Of a stretch of 64,000 nucleotides of DNA, positions 54,241-64,000 are shown in pieces; the first letter of the stretch is position 1, and each line of letters begins with the position of its first letter. The notes beneath the pieces are model-generated. The model was not told where the DNA came from, did no database searches, and saw nothing but the letters and a program-made list of their open reading frames with translations. Both the position numbers and the translations under genes were made by a program. This DNA comes from Gari tellinella (lineage: Eukaryota > Mollusca > Bivalvia > Cardiida > Psammobiidae), in contig OV277868.1 in the NCBI GenBank assembly GCA_922989275.2, positions 14,194,291 through 14,258,290 of the forward strand, given 5' to 3'.

Positions 54241-56463
54241 CTGTAGTATAGTAGAGTACATCAAAGACAGATAACTAGAGCAGGCCTACCATTCCTCCGG
54301 ATTTTTCCTAAATCTCCGGATGTTTCGTCATTTCTCCGGATCTCCGGATTTTTTCCGAAATCTCCGGATTTTTTCAAAAATATTTCAGAAAAAAATCCTA
54401 ATCCCCGATTCAGTGCGGCAGACAGCACCTTCTCGGACTTTTAAATAAGAGAAAAGCAATAAAAGTATTCCGAATGCTATTTTTATTGGTTCTTATCGGG
54501 TCATTGACCGGATTAGCAGCTTGTCCACAACCAATCAAACATGTAATTATCACCTGTGGTTCTGATTCGACTGAGGGCTGAGAAGTAGATACGGCATGCA
54601 CATTATTTATGACACGTCTGGTTCTACATGTTGCATAGTGTGGTGTACACACTTCATTTTATGACACGACAGGTTCACGCATTACATGGCGATAAAGTGA
54701 TATGGGTAGTGCAGGCAAACAGCGAGATCCGATATCGTAAAGAAGCTATACACGGGAGCAAAATTGCTATACCCAAGAGAAAAAATGCAGCCAAATGAAA
54801 TCGGCTTTGAATTTTTCAAAGTTTTTTTTAAATTACGGCAGGGTGTCATGGAATAAAGGCAGGATGTGACGCCCTGCTAAAAGTGTCTAGCCATGAGTAT
54901 ATTTATATGAATATTATAAACATAGTGGCCTGAAATGTGCAAAGTCAGATGTAAGACATTGATACTATAACTTTTCTAATCCTTATCACAGAACACAGTT
55001 GTCTGACCGGGGTCTATAGGACCTACTGCTAAAAAGAGTAAATATTTGCAACTATGGAGAATACAGTTGATTTGCCCCTAGCAGTATTTATGATGTTTCC
55101 TTATTTTTCTTTTATTATAGTTTTTTTTACAGTGTTTATTGCAATAAAGTTTATACTGTTATTCTTTGTGTGTATGTTTGTAATATATAGATAATGTTTG
55201 CAATGGTGTGATTTATGTTTGAAAAGATGGTTTTTAACTTTTAAATACAAAAGCGCACAAATAAAGATTTTCGATTAAAATGCGCGCTTTTGGGAATCGC
55301 GCCTTCAAAGGCGCGATTTTGAAAATCGCGCTTTAAAATCAAAATTTGGGAAAATCTTAGGATTTTTTTTTTTAAATTATGGTAGGCCTGCAAAAGTAGA
55401 GCCTAAACAATACTGAAATGAAGCCTTTTTCTAGCATTTCAAAGTATATCAAGGGCAGGTAAATATTGCCACAATGATTACATTTCAACAATAATTGCAA
55501 TTCCTCGAGAACGTATAGCTACATCCTTTGTGTACAAGTATAATCAAAATCCATTGAAAACTGTAGTTGCAAGAGTGTAAACGCTGTAAAATATGGCATT
55601 TTCAGCAATTCAAGGTAGATATCTCTTTATCTATTTGTCCGATTCCAACCATAATCACCCTTTTTCGAACTCTTATGGTCATATACAATCTGGGCAAATT
55701 TGAGAGAGCTTGGATATATATTGTGGCCTCTAGAGCGTAAACACTGTTAAATATATAATTTTCAGCAATTCAAAGGTAGATAACTCTTGACCTATTGATC
55801 CGATTACAACCATAATCGAACTCATCCGAAGTCTTATGGTAATATACAATCTGAGAAAGTTTGAGAAAGGTTGGATAAAATTTGTGACCTCTAGAGTGTA
55901 AACATCGTTAAATATGGCATTTTCAGCAAATCAAAGGTAGATAACTCTCGACCTATAGGTCTGATTTAAACCATAATCAAACATATCTGAACTCTTATAG
56001 TCATATACAAACTGAGCAAGTTTGAGATAGATTGGATAAAAATTGCGAACTCTAGAGTGTAAACACCGTTAAATATGGCATTTTCAGCAATTCAAAGGTA
56101 TATAACTCTTGATCTATTTATCAGATTTCAACCAAATTCGAACTCATTCAAACTCTTATGGTCATATACAATCTGGACAAGTTTTAGAAAGATTGGATAA
56201 ATACTGTTGCCTCTAGAGTGTAAACACTGTTAAATATGGCATTTTCAGCAGTTCAAAGGTAGATAACTCATGACCTATTTGTCCGATTTCAACCATAATC
56301 GAACTCATTCAAGCTCTTATGGCAATATACCATCTGAGCAAGTTTGAGAACAGATTTAATAAATATTGTGGCCTGTAGAGTGTAAACACTAAAATTGTTG
56401 ACGCCGGACGACGGACATTCAAGGATTGCAAAAGCTCACCCTGAGCTAGCTCAGGTGAGCTAA
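54241..56463 (+). mobile_element. HINE with ~175-bp core, 5'-truncated, split by a hAT-like element
   Basis: It opens at CTGTAGTATAGTAGAGTACA, a point about 150 bp inside the family, so the CAAGAGGGCC start is gone. The hAT-like element 54281-55390 interrupts it. About six units and the hairpin CCCTGAGCTAGCTCAGG with CTAA follow. Confidence 0.88.
54281..55390. mobile_element. hAT-like element, related to 31329-31583
   Basis: Ends CAGGCCTACCAT (left) and ATGGTAGGCCTG (right) enclose 1110 bp. The subterminal CCTCCGGATTTTTCC matches the short element at 31329. It splits a HINE repeat (host phrase ACTAGAG / TAGAGCCTAAAC). The left 8 bases AACTAGAG resemble the right-side AAAGTAGAG, a degraded duplication. 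The AT-rich interior has GCGCGATTTT repeats at 55280-55340 and no recognisable transposase. Confidence 0.78.
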
Positions 56464-57315
56464 AAATCAATTAATCGAACAATTATAAAGAGAGTTTATT
56501 TAGCATTTATACTGAAAAGGGACTAATTATCATGTAAACCATAAACCTGCAATGTGAATTTAAAGATATGCCTTATAAATAGAAATGTAGATTTCCCCCA
56601 TGTGTTTAATGGTTTCCTTGAAAATAAAACGATTATCAAGCTGCCCCGCCTGTTTTATTCACCGCAGTATAGCTCTTGTAATTGATTTCCGTTCCTTTTA
56701 TCGAAGAGAGACAACTTTTTATGATGAGTCATCTCTTAATGTAAGTCGGTCCGTGCCGATTTACAGTATTTGTAGGGTGTACCTAAAAAGGGTTATTTTT
56801 CTGCATTTTAAATTCACATTTAAATACAACGAGAGCACCGCAAACGGGTGCTGGACGCTCGACTTTCATATACTTGAGACGGCTACATTTTTCAAACTTA
56901 AAGAATGTGTATGGGTGTTTAATAGGGGTAGTTGCGGTTCCGTACCTGTAAACACTAGACAGTCTACAGTTACAATATCGCAACTACGTAGGGTCTAAAC
57001 CATAAAGTGGGAATAAAATGCTTAATGCTTACTTTCAGGTATAATTTGGATGATTTTTAAAAAAAAAAAAAAAAAGTGTTCGGAAATACAAACACACGTG
57101 TTCGGTGTTACAGACAATAGTCGGTAATAAAAGCATTTTGGTCTAGTTGCAAAACTGGCTTATTCTCTCAAATATAGCGTTATGTTAGGGGAGTGTTGCT
57201 CGAAAATGCTTATTACAGTAACTGTTGCTCCTTATACCGTGTTGGTAACATTGAATTCATATGCTTATATTAATGAACATATCATATAAAATTGCTTAAG
57301 TGGTCGGTAATACCG
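56464..57315. other. Unassigned sequence
   Basis: ACGAGAGCACCGCAAACGGG at about 56829 resembles the start of the ACGCCCG-ended family (13330) without its core. A 17-A run is at 57059-57075. A 132-codon open frame at 56600-56998 has no recognisable domain and I do not call it a gene. Confidence 0.4.
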
Positions 57316-57570
57316 CTCTACTGTGGTTTCAGACGGAAAAAAAATTAAGTTTGTATTGGAACAATCTATTACTAGCTCATGTGACCTAGATATTCCATTT
57401 TGTGGTGTCAGACAAGAAGGTTTTTTAAATTTTCAATGAAAAATTCTATTTTTAGCTCCTGTGACCTTAATTATGCAACAGAGTGGAACTGTTTCATCAA
57501 CATTGGTAAAGGGCCTCTAAAAGTGCCACCATGCCAAATATCAAAGCTCTGGCTACATTAGTTTTCTATT
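57316..57570 (+). mobile_element. HINE core fragment (~310-bp family)
   Basis: It keeps CTATTTTTAGCTCCTGTGAC, GACAAGAAGG and CATGCCAAATATCAAAGCTC from the core, without start or end. Confidence 0.7.
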
Positions 57571-58117
57571 AACAAGAGTTGTCAGAGAGACAACCAAGCT
57601 TGCCACCGGCACCTTTAGAAACTTAAAAGCACACTCAAGGTCACAGAGGTCAACCTTTTTGCCTGCATGGAAAGGTCTTGTCCATATACACTGGCAAATC
57701 AAATATGAAAATAACACCTCAAGGGACATAGGATTTATAAGCATTTTTGAAACCTAAACGCAGATTTCGAAACCTAAAACCTTTCGCGACCTTAGTTCAA
57801 GGTCAAGGACACTGTGCATGGAAAGGTCTTGTCCATATACACATGCATGCCAAATATGAAAGAAATATCTCAATGGATATATGAGTTAAAGAAATTTTGA
57901 GAAACCTAAACGCAGACTTTGAAACCTAAACGCGGGTCCTAAGTTCAAGGTCAAGGTCAGAGGGCTCAAACATTTTGCATGCAAGGAAAGATCTTGTCCA
58001 TATACACATGCAAACTGAATATGAAAGGAATATTTCAATGGACATAAGAGTAATAAAAATTTTGAGAAACCAAAACACAGATTTCCAAAACTAAACCTGG
58101 GCCCTTAGTTCAAGGTC

Positions 58118-58936
58118 AAGATAAGATAAGATAAGATAAGATAATCTTTATTTATAGTCGGTTTCAGTCAAACATATTAACACTAGCTTTAAGCTATTGT
58201 CCGACATAACAAGATTATCCAGTAACAATTTAAACAAACAATCTGTAATAAAATATGCATTAAAATAGTTAAGAGACTTCTGTAAGAGACTCCTATAAAA
58301 GCTTTCTATAAGGTGAGATCATAAGTATAATCATAGTTAAAATATATTTTTATGCAATACTATGTTAAATAATGAAATTTAAAAGTTTTTGCATAGCTAG
58401 AGGATCCAGATCATAGATAGACCAGTAGCCCGAGACATATCGGTATGGCACTAAATCTGACCTGGACCCACTTGCTGGAGCTATCACATATGTTTTTGAA
58501 GACTTGAGGATCAATATAAAGTTGTGTAGATCCGTTTTTTTTTTCCTACAGACCAGCAGCCCATACAGAAGTTTTGGCTCCTACTACATATCAGACCTGG
58601 ATCTACATGAGATTATGGCTAACTCAACATTTATAAATATGCCTCATAATAGCAGCCCAAACAGTTATTTTATAGGGCAAGGGAGATAACCCAGTTTTCA
58701 AAGAGTATATAATGTTCGAAGAGTTACCTCCCTTCAGCTGTACAACATTTTACGAAACAATCTCTGAAACTGGCTGAAAAGAAGGCCGAAAGATCATACA
58801 TGCCCTTTCGGCCTATTTTCAACCCGCTTCAAGTGTTTAAACTGTTTCCACATTAGTATAAGGCTTACATTTAGTAGCTATTACATAGTAGATATATATA
58901 GAAAAACACAAAGCAAGAATGTACAGGGATTGTCAA
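58118..58936 (-). mobile_element. Retroposon-like insertion with (GATAA)n end
   Basis: Five GATAA units at about 58120-58143 followed by TCTTTATTTATAGTC look, on the minus strand, like a retroposon tail (TAAATAAAGA then TTATC repeats). TCAAGGTCA occurs just before and after the segment and may be a target duplication or just the host repeat. The interior has GATCCAGATC words and no recognised frame. Confidence 0.5.
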
Positions 58937-60879
58937 GGTCACAGGGGTCTAAATTTTTCTGTACCTGGAAAGGTCTTGTCCATATACACACATAAACCAA
59001 CTATGAAAGCAATACCTCAAGGGACATAGAAGTAAAAGGCATTTTTCAAAACCTAAACACAGACCCTAAGTTCAAGGTCAAGGTCACAAGGGTCCAAATT
59101 TATCTGTGCATGGAAAGGTCTTGTCCATATACACACATAAACCAACTATGAAAGCAATACCTCAAGGGACATAGAAGTAAAAGGCATTTTTCAAAACCTA
59201 AACGCAGGCCCTAAGTTCAAGGTCAAGGTCAAAGGAATCTAAATTTCTCTGAGCATGGAAAGGGATTGTCTATATACACACACATACCAATTATGGAAGC
59301 AATACCTCAAAGGACATAGAAATTAAAGGCATTTTTCTAAACCTAAACACAGATTTCGAAACCTAAACGCAGGCCTTAAGTTCAAGGTCAAGGTCACAGG
59401 GGTCTAAATTTTTCTGAGCATGGAAAGGGATTGTCTATATACACACACATACCAACTATGGAAGCAATACCTCAAAGGATATAGAAGTTAAAGGCATTTT
59501 TAGAAACCTAAACGCAGATTTCGAAACCTAAATGCAGGCCCTAAGTTCAAGGTCACAGGGGTCTAAACTTTTCTGTACATGTAAAGGTCTTGTCCATATA
59601 CACATACATACCAACTATGAAAGCAAAACCTCAAAGGACATAGAAGTTAAAGACATTTTTAGAAACCTAAACGCAGATTTAGAAACCTAAACACAGGCCC
59701 TAAGTTCAAGGTCAAGGTCACAGGGGTCTAAATTTTTCTGTACATGCAAAGGTCTTGTCCATATACACATACATACCAACTATGAAAGCAATACCTCAAG
59801 GGACATAGAAGTTAAAGGCATTTTCTAAACTTAAACACAGATTTCGAAACCTAAACGCAGGCCCTAAGATCAAGGTCAAGGTCACAAGGGTCCAAATTTT
59901 TCTGTGCATGGAAAGGTCTTGTCCATATACACACACATACCAACTATGAAAGCAATACCTCAAAGGATATAGAAGTTAAAGGCATTTTTCGAAACCTAAA
60001 CGCAGATTTCGAAACCTAAACACAGGCCCTAAGTTCAAGGTAAAAGTCACAGGGGTCTAAATTTTTCTGTGCATGCAAAGGTCTTGTCCATATACACATA
60101 CATACCAACTATGAAAGCAATACCTCAAGGGCCATGAAGTTAAAGGCATTTTTCTAAAGCTTAACACAGCTTTCGAAACCTAAACGCAGGCCCTAAGTTC
60201 AAGGTCAAGGTCACAGGGATCCAAATTTTTCTGTGCATGGAAAGGTCTTGTCCATATACACACACATACAAACTATGGAAGCAATACCTCAAGGGACATA
60301 GAAGTTGAAGGCATTTTTCAAAACCTAAACGCAGATTTCGAAACCTAAACGCAGGCCCTAAGTTCAAGGTCAAGGTCAAAGGAATCTAAATTTCTCTGAG
60401 CATGGAAAGGGAATGTCTATATACACACACATACCAATTATGGAAGTAATACCTCAAAGGACATAGAAATTAAAGGCATTTTTCTAAACCTAAACACAGA
60501 TTTCGAAACCTAAACGCAGGCCTTTAGTTCAAGGTCAAGGTCACAGGGGTCTAAATTTTTCAGAGCATGGAAAGAGATTGTCTATATACACACACATACC
60601 AACTATGGAAGCAATACCTCAAAGGATATAGAAGTTAAAGACATTTTTAGAAACCTAAACGCAGATTTCGAAACCTAAATGTAGGCCCTAAGTTCAAGGT
60701 CACAGGGGTCTAAACTTTTCTGTACATGTAAAGGTCTTGTCCATATACACATACATACCAACTATGAAAGCAAAACCTCAAGGGACATAGAAGTTAAAGG
60801 CATTTTCTAAACTTAAACACAGATTTCGAAACCTAAACGCAGGCCCTAAGATCAAGGTCAAGGTCACAGGGGTCCAAAT

Positions 60880-61023
60880 TTCCACAGACTGACAGACAGG
60901 GGGAAAGAATTGGCTAGCCAAAACTTTCCCCCTCCAAGATAGTCAAATTATACAATTTCACAGACTGACAGACAGGGGGGAAAGAATTGGCTAGCCAAAA
61001 CTTTCCCCCTTCCATATAATGTC
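60880..61023. repeat. Isolated two-unit fragment of the 78-bp satellite
   Basis: This ~143-bp stretch matches 46075-46217 with a single difference by eye (GGGGAAAGAA here, GGGGAAATAA there), including the rare TCACAGACTGACAGACAG and CCATATAATGTC variants. It joins the end of a ~170-bp minisatellite to a HINE terminal hairpin, with no inverted ends of its own. Confidence 0.9.
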
Positions 61024-61119
61024 CCCTTCGTCCCAGGTGAGCTTAAAAGGCAAATGTCCCAGAAAAACGTGACAGACCAACGGAGGTTTGACTGATCAAC
61101 TTATTTACAGTGAACATAC

Positions 61120-61155
61120 CTTATGTTTCAGGCTTTTATCTGTTGTGGCAAATAC
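61120..61155 (-). CDS. ACADS: ACADS-like acyl-CoA dehydrogenase, internal exon (36 nt)
   Basis: Read on the minus strand, a TTTAAACAG acceptor is followed by 36 nt encoding VFATTDKSLKHK and then a GTATGT donor. Both exon edges are phase 0. Short-chain acyl-CoA dehydrogenases carry a VFASTD-type segment at this point (middle beta domain), directly before the GISAFLVP segment encoded by the next exon here. ACADS is a mitochondrial FAD flavoenzyme that does the first dehydrogenation of butyryl-CoA in beta-oxidation and passes electrons to ETF. The exon is very short, so the call rests on the splice sites, the residue match and the in-frame join. The preceding exon should encode a GTKAWITN-like segment; I did not find it between 61156 and 64000. 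Confidence 0.8.
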
Positions 61156-61591
61156 CTGTTTAAAAACATAGAAAATGCTGTAAACATTACAAATATTTAC
61201 TAACTCTGTTGCACAATTGTGTTTTTAAAAACATTTTTTTCAATTGTGTAAGTTTAAACAGTTTTTTAGACAGTTTTTATATCAAAATGAATACAGATAC
61301 AGTCGGGCTGACAATTCATACCATTTCACATATTAATCTTTGGATAAGAAAACAAGATTTGGTGGTTCAAAATTTATATGATTTATTCTCCTTTCAACTA
61401 TGTTGGTATGGCAACCATAGCTATGCATGCTTTAACTCTTTGAACCCTAGTTACGCATATAAGTGTCATTTTCAAACAATGTACATGTGCACACTTGTTC
61501 TATGCAAACAGTGTAGACCCTGACCAAGGTCTTCACTGTTTGTCATTTTGACATACCGGGTATATTGTAAAAATGAACCCTAAAAAGTAAA
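61156..61591. other. Intron sequence upstream of the ACADS-like micro-exon
   Basis: 61498-61545 is a diverged palindromic element (GCAAACAGTGTAGACC facing GGTCTTCACTGTTTGTC). No preceding ACADS exon was found here. Confidence 0.45.
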
Positions 61592-62810
61592 CATGAGGGC
61601 CTGAAGGCCCTGATACCTCACACCTGTTGTACTGAAGCCTGATAGCTTTACCTTTCTGTTGCACCCGTTTTATCTAAATCCATTCAAATTTGTAGTATAG
61701 CATGTAAACAATTTTGGTATACAACCTTATAATTCTAGTATAGTAGAGTACATCAAGGGCAGGTAACTTAAGAGCCCAAACAATACAGAAATGAAGCCTT
61801 TTCTAGCATTTCAAAGTATATCAAGGGCAGATAACTATTGCCACACTGATTAAATTTCAACAAAAATTGCACTCCTTCGAGAAATTATAGCTATATACTT
61901 TGTGTGCAAGTATAATCAAAATCAATTGAAAACTGTAGTTGCAAGAGCGTAAACGCTGTAAGGATATGGGCATTTTCAGCAATTTAAGGACAGATAACTC
62001 TTGACCATATTTGCATTTATTTGAACTCTTAAGGTCATAAACAATCTGAGCAAGTTTGAGAAAGATTGGATAAAAATTGTGGCCTCTAGAGTGTAAACAC
62101 CATTGAATATGGCATTTTCAGCTATTCAAAGGTAGATAACTCTCGACCTATTGGCCAGATTTCAACAATAATCAAACTCATATGAACTTTTATAGTCATA
62201 TACAAACTGAGCAAGTTTGAGAAGGATTTGATAAAAAGTGTGGCCTCTGGAGTGTGAACACTGTTAAATATGGCATTTTCAGTAATTCAAAGGTAGATAA
62301 CTCTTAGCCTATTGGCCCGATTTAAACTATAATCGAACTTATTCGAACTCTTATGGTAATATACAATATGGCCAAGTTTAAGAGATTGAATTAATATTGT
62401 GGCCTCTAGAGTGTAAACACTGTTAAATATGGCATTTTCAGCAATTCAAAGGTAGATAACTCTTGACCTGTTGGTCTGATTTCAGTTATAATCGAACTCA
62501 TTCTTACTCTGAAAGTAATATACAATGTGAGCAAGTTTAAGAAAGATTGGATAAATATTGTGGCCTCTAGCGTATAAACAATGTAAAATATGGCATTTTC
62601 AGCAATTCAAGTTCGATAACTCTTGACCTATAAGTCCAATTTCAACCATAATCAAACTCATCCGAACTCTTATGGTAATATACAATGAGAAAGATTGGAT
62701 AAATGATGTGGCCTCTAGAGTGTAAACTCTAAAATTGTTGAAGACACACACCGCACGAAGGACATTCAAGGATTGCAAAAGCTCACCCTGAGCTAGCTCA
62801 GGTGAGCTAA
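61592..62810 (+). mobile_element. HINE with ~175-bp core, complete
   Basis: It starts CATGAGGGCCTGAAGGCCC with ACCTCACACCTG (a diverged CGCTCACCTG), has about six units and ends CCCTGAGCTAGCTCAGG with CTAA. Confidence 0.88.
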
Positions 62811-62885
62811 AAATGGAATAGACTAAATTGAAAATTAGAATTGTCTATTTGAGGTATTAGGGAGGAAAGAGTTAATACAATTTAA

Positions 62886-63495
62886 ATGAGAGGTGTCAGA
62901 GAGACAACAAAGCTGGCCATCAGCACATTAAGAAACTTAAAAGCAGACTCTGAGGTCAAGGTCACAGAGGTTAACCTTTTCGTATGTTCGTATATTCACA
63001 TGAAAACAAAATATGAAAGTAATACCTTAAGGGACAAAGAAATTATAAAGATTTTTCAAAACCTGAACGCAGATTTCGAAACCCGGAGGTTGACCCTTAC
63101 TTCAAGGTAAAGGTCATTGGGGTAAAAATATTTGAGTGCCTTTGTCCATATACACATGGAAACCAAATATTAAAGTAATATCTCAAAGGATACGGGAATT
63201 ATAAATATCATTCAGAACCTAAACACAGATTTCAATACATAAACACAGGCCCTAAGTTCAAGGTCACTTCGTTGAAAAAATGTGTACGCATGAAAAGGTC
63301 TTGCCCATATACACATGCATGCCAAATATGTAAGGAGTATCTCAATGAGCATAGTAGTTATAACCTTTTTTCAAAACACAGATTTTGAAACCTAAATGTG
63401 AGCCCTGAGTAGAAAGTTCAAGGTCAAGGTCACAACAACAACGACTATGCCAGGTGTATAGCAAAGCTTATCTGTACCCTGTACAGGCGAGCCAA
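62886..63495 (+). mobile_element. HINE with ~170-bp 'AGATTTCGAAACC' core, short
   Basis: It starts near GAGAGGTGTCAGAGAGAC, has about three diverged units, and ends with ATCTGTACCCTGTACAGG and CGAGCCAAAAA, a mutated form of the CGAGCTAA end seen at 434. Confidence 0.75.
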
Positions 63496-64000
63496 AAACT
63501 TTTGATGAGAACAATTCAAGCAAACATCCATGCTATCGCTGGCAACGACACTGTTTAACTAGAAAACTGACTCGTTCATTGAGGGCCCTGCAGAACTTTT
63601 ACTTGAGTTAATGGTTCTGAATCCATTCACTACCCTAACCCAATTTATATTAAGACAAACAATAAACACAGGGTAGCCTTTCAAGGTAGTTTTTAAGTTG
63701 TATAACTTATTCAAATATTCGAAATGATTATTTTATGTTTACCACTAATCATTTTTGCTTGGGGACATTTCTGTCCCCGAGCTTTAACGAATGGAAAGCT
63801 TTTTTCCTGGTGCGAGAGTAGCACCCCCTGGTGCATTTTCAGTTCTGACCTGGTGCGAGAGTAGCACCCCCTGGTGCATTTTCAGTTCTGACGTGTGTGC
63901 GAGTCTAAGCGCTTCTGGCAGTCTGAATACCCCAAACGATCCGATCATGTAATATTGGTGCATTTTCAGTGCATTACCTATAGCACCTATAAGTACCTAT
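63496..64000. other. Unassigned sequence with hairpin and 43-bp direct repeat
   Basis: GGGGACATTTCTGTCCCC (about 63761-63778) is a short hairpin. CTGGTGCGAGAGTAGCACCC is repeated twice with period 43 (63807-63893), and the GGTGCATTTTCAG part appears a third time near 63957. No exon with GTKAWITN-like coding was seen. Confidence 0.5.

Larger units (their letters stand above)
57573..61048 (+). mobile_element. HINE with ~170-bp 'AGATTTCGAAACCTAAAC' core, interrupted
   Basis: It starts CAAGAGTTGTCAGAGAGAC, has three units, an insertion at about 58118-58936, then about eleven units (GGTCTTGTCCATATACAC, AAACCTAAACGCAGGCCC, TTCAAGGTCAAGGTCAC). A two-unit satellite fragment (60880-61023) follows, then CCCAGGTGAGCTTAAAA as end remnant. 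It lies in the ACADS-like intron; its end is about 70 bp from exon 61120. Confidence 0.85.

Noticed and set aside
56600..56998. Plus-strand open frame of 132 codons
   Set aside because: It overlaps a fragment of a repeat start (ACGAGAGCACCGCAAAC) and has no recognisable domain or splice sites.

Overview
This window is eukaryotic, intron-rich and almost entirely repetitive. It most likely comes from a bivalve mollusc. The evidence is many elements with one shared end design: a start like CAAGAGsCCnnnGGC plus GCTCACCTG, tandem minisatellite cores of about 150-310 bp, and an end hairpin GCTCACCTT..AGGTGAGCTAA. This matches the bivalve 'pearl'-type / Helentron-associated (HINE) rolling-circle repeats. 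Penelope, pogo/Tigger, hAT and mariner relics accompany them. The species cannot be named from sequence alone.

The only host gene I can support is part of an acyl-CoA dehydrogenase on the minus strand, closest to short-chain ACADS. Four phase-0 exons lie at 61155-61120, 52509-52339, 51459-51403 and 41172-41092. They join in frame into 115 residues running from the middle of the protein into its C-terminal domain. The introns (about 8.6 kb, 0.9 kb and 10.2 kb) are filled with mobile elements. The 5' exons lie beyond the right edge or in sequence I could not resolve. The 3' exons were not found to the left.

Layout. 1-8056: HINE families (a minus-strand ~170-bp array, a ~172-bp 'CCCCACCCACTGGCGGCC' array, a ~155-bp array hosting another HINE) plus MITEs. 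8057-13171: a nested stack in which a HINE is split by a pogo-like transposon carrying a 5S rRNA fragment; that transposon is split by a HINE, and a further HINE sits in the outer element. 13330-20045: a 'TACGCCCG'-ended element split by a composite HINE, a second copy of that composite, and another HINE. 20054-31600: tRNA-like SINE heads, HINEs, a 1.58-kb hAT with a perfect 8-bp duplication inside a HINE, a pogo-like element with a duplicated end, and a short hAT. 32061-35875: a near-perfect 160-bp palindrome with two hammerhead-like cores, a head-to-head pair of Penelope-like (RT + GIY-YIG) fragments each with a hammerhead motif, and a mariner relic inserted in the (TA)n tail. 36273-40686: three HINEs. 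41092-61155: the ACADS-like gene. Its largest intron carries a 9.5-kb multimeric HINE interrupted by a 4.5-kb inverted-satellite transposon and a Tigger-like element. 61592-64000: two more HINEs and unassigned sequence.

Insertion events can be read directly where a repeat host gives an 'empty' reference copy: HINEs enter between A and A without duplication, pogo-like elements at TA, one hAT with an 8-bp duplication, and the satellite transposon with a 4-bp duplication (GCGG).
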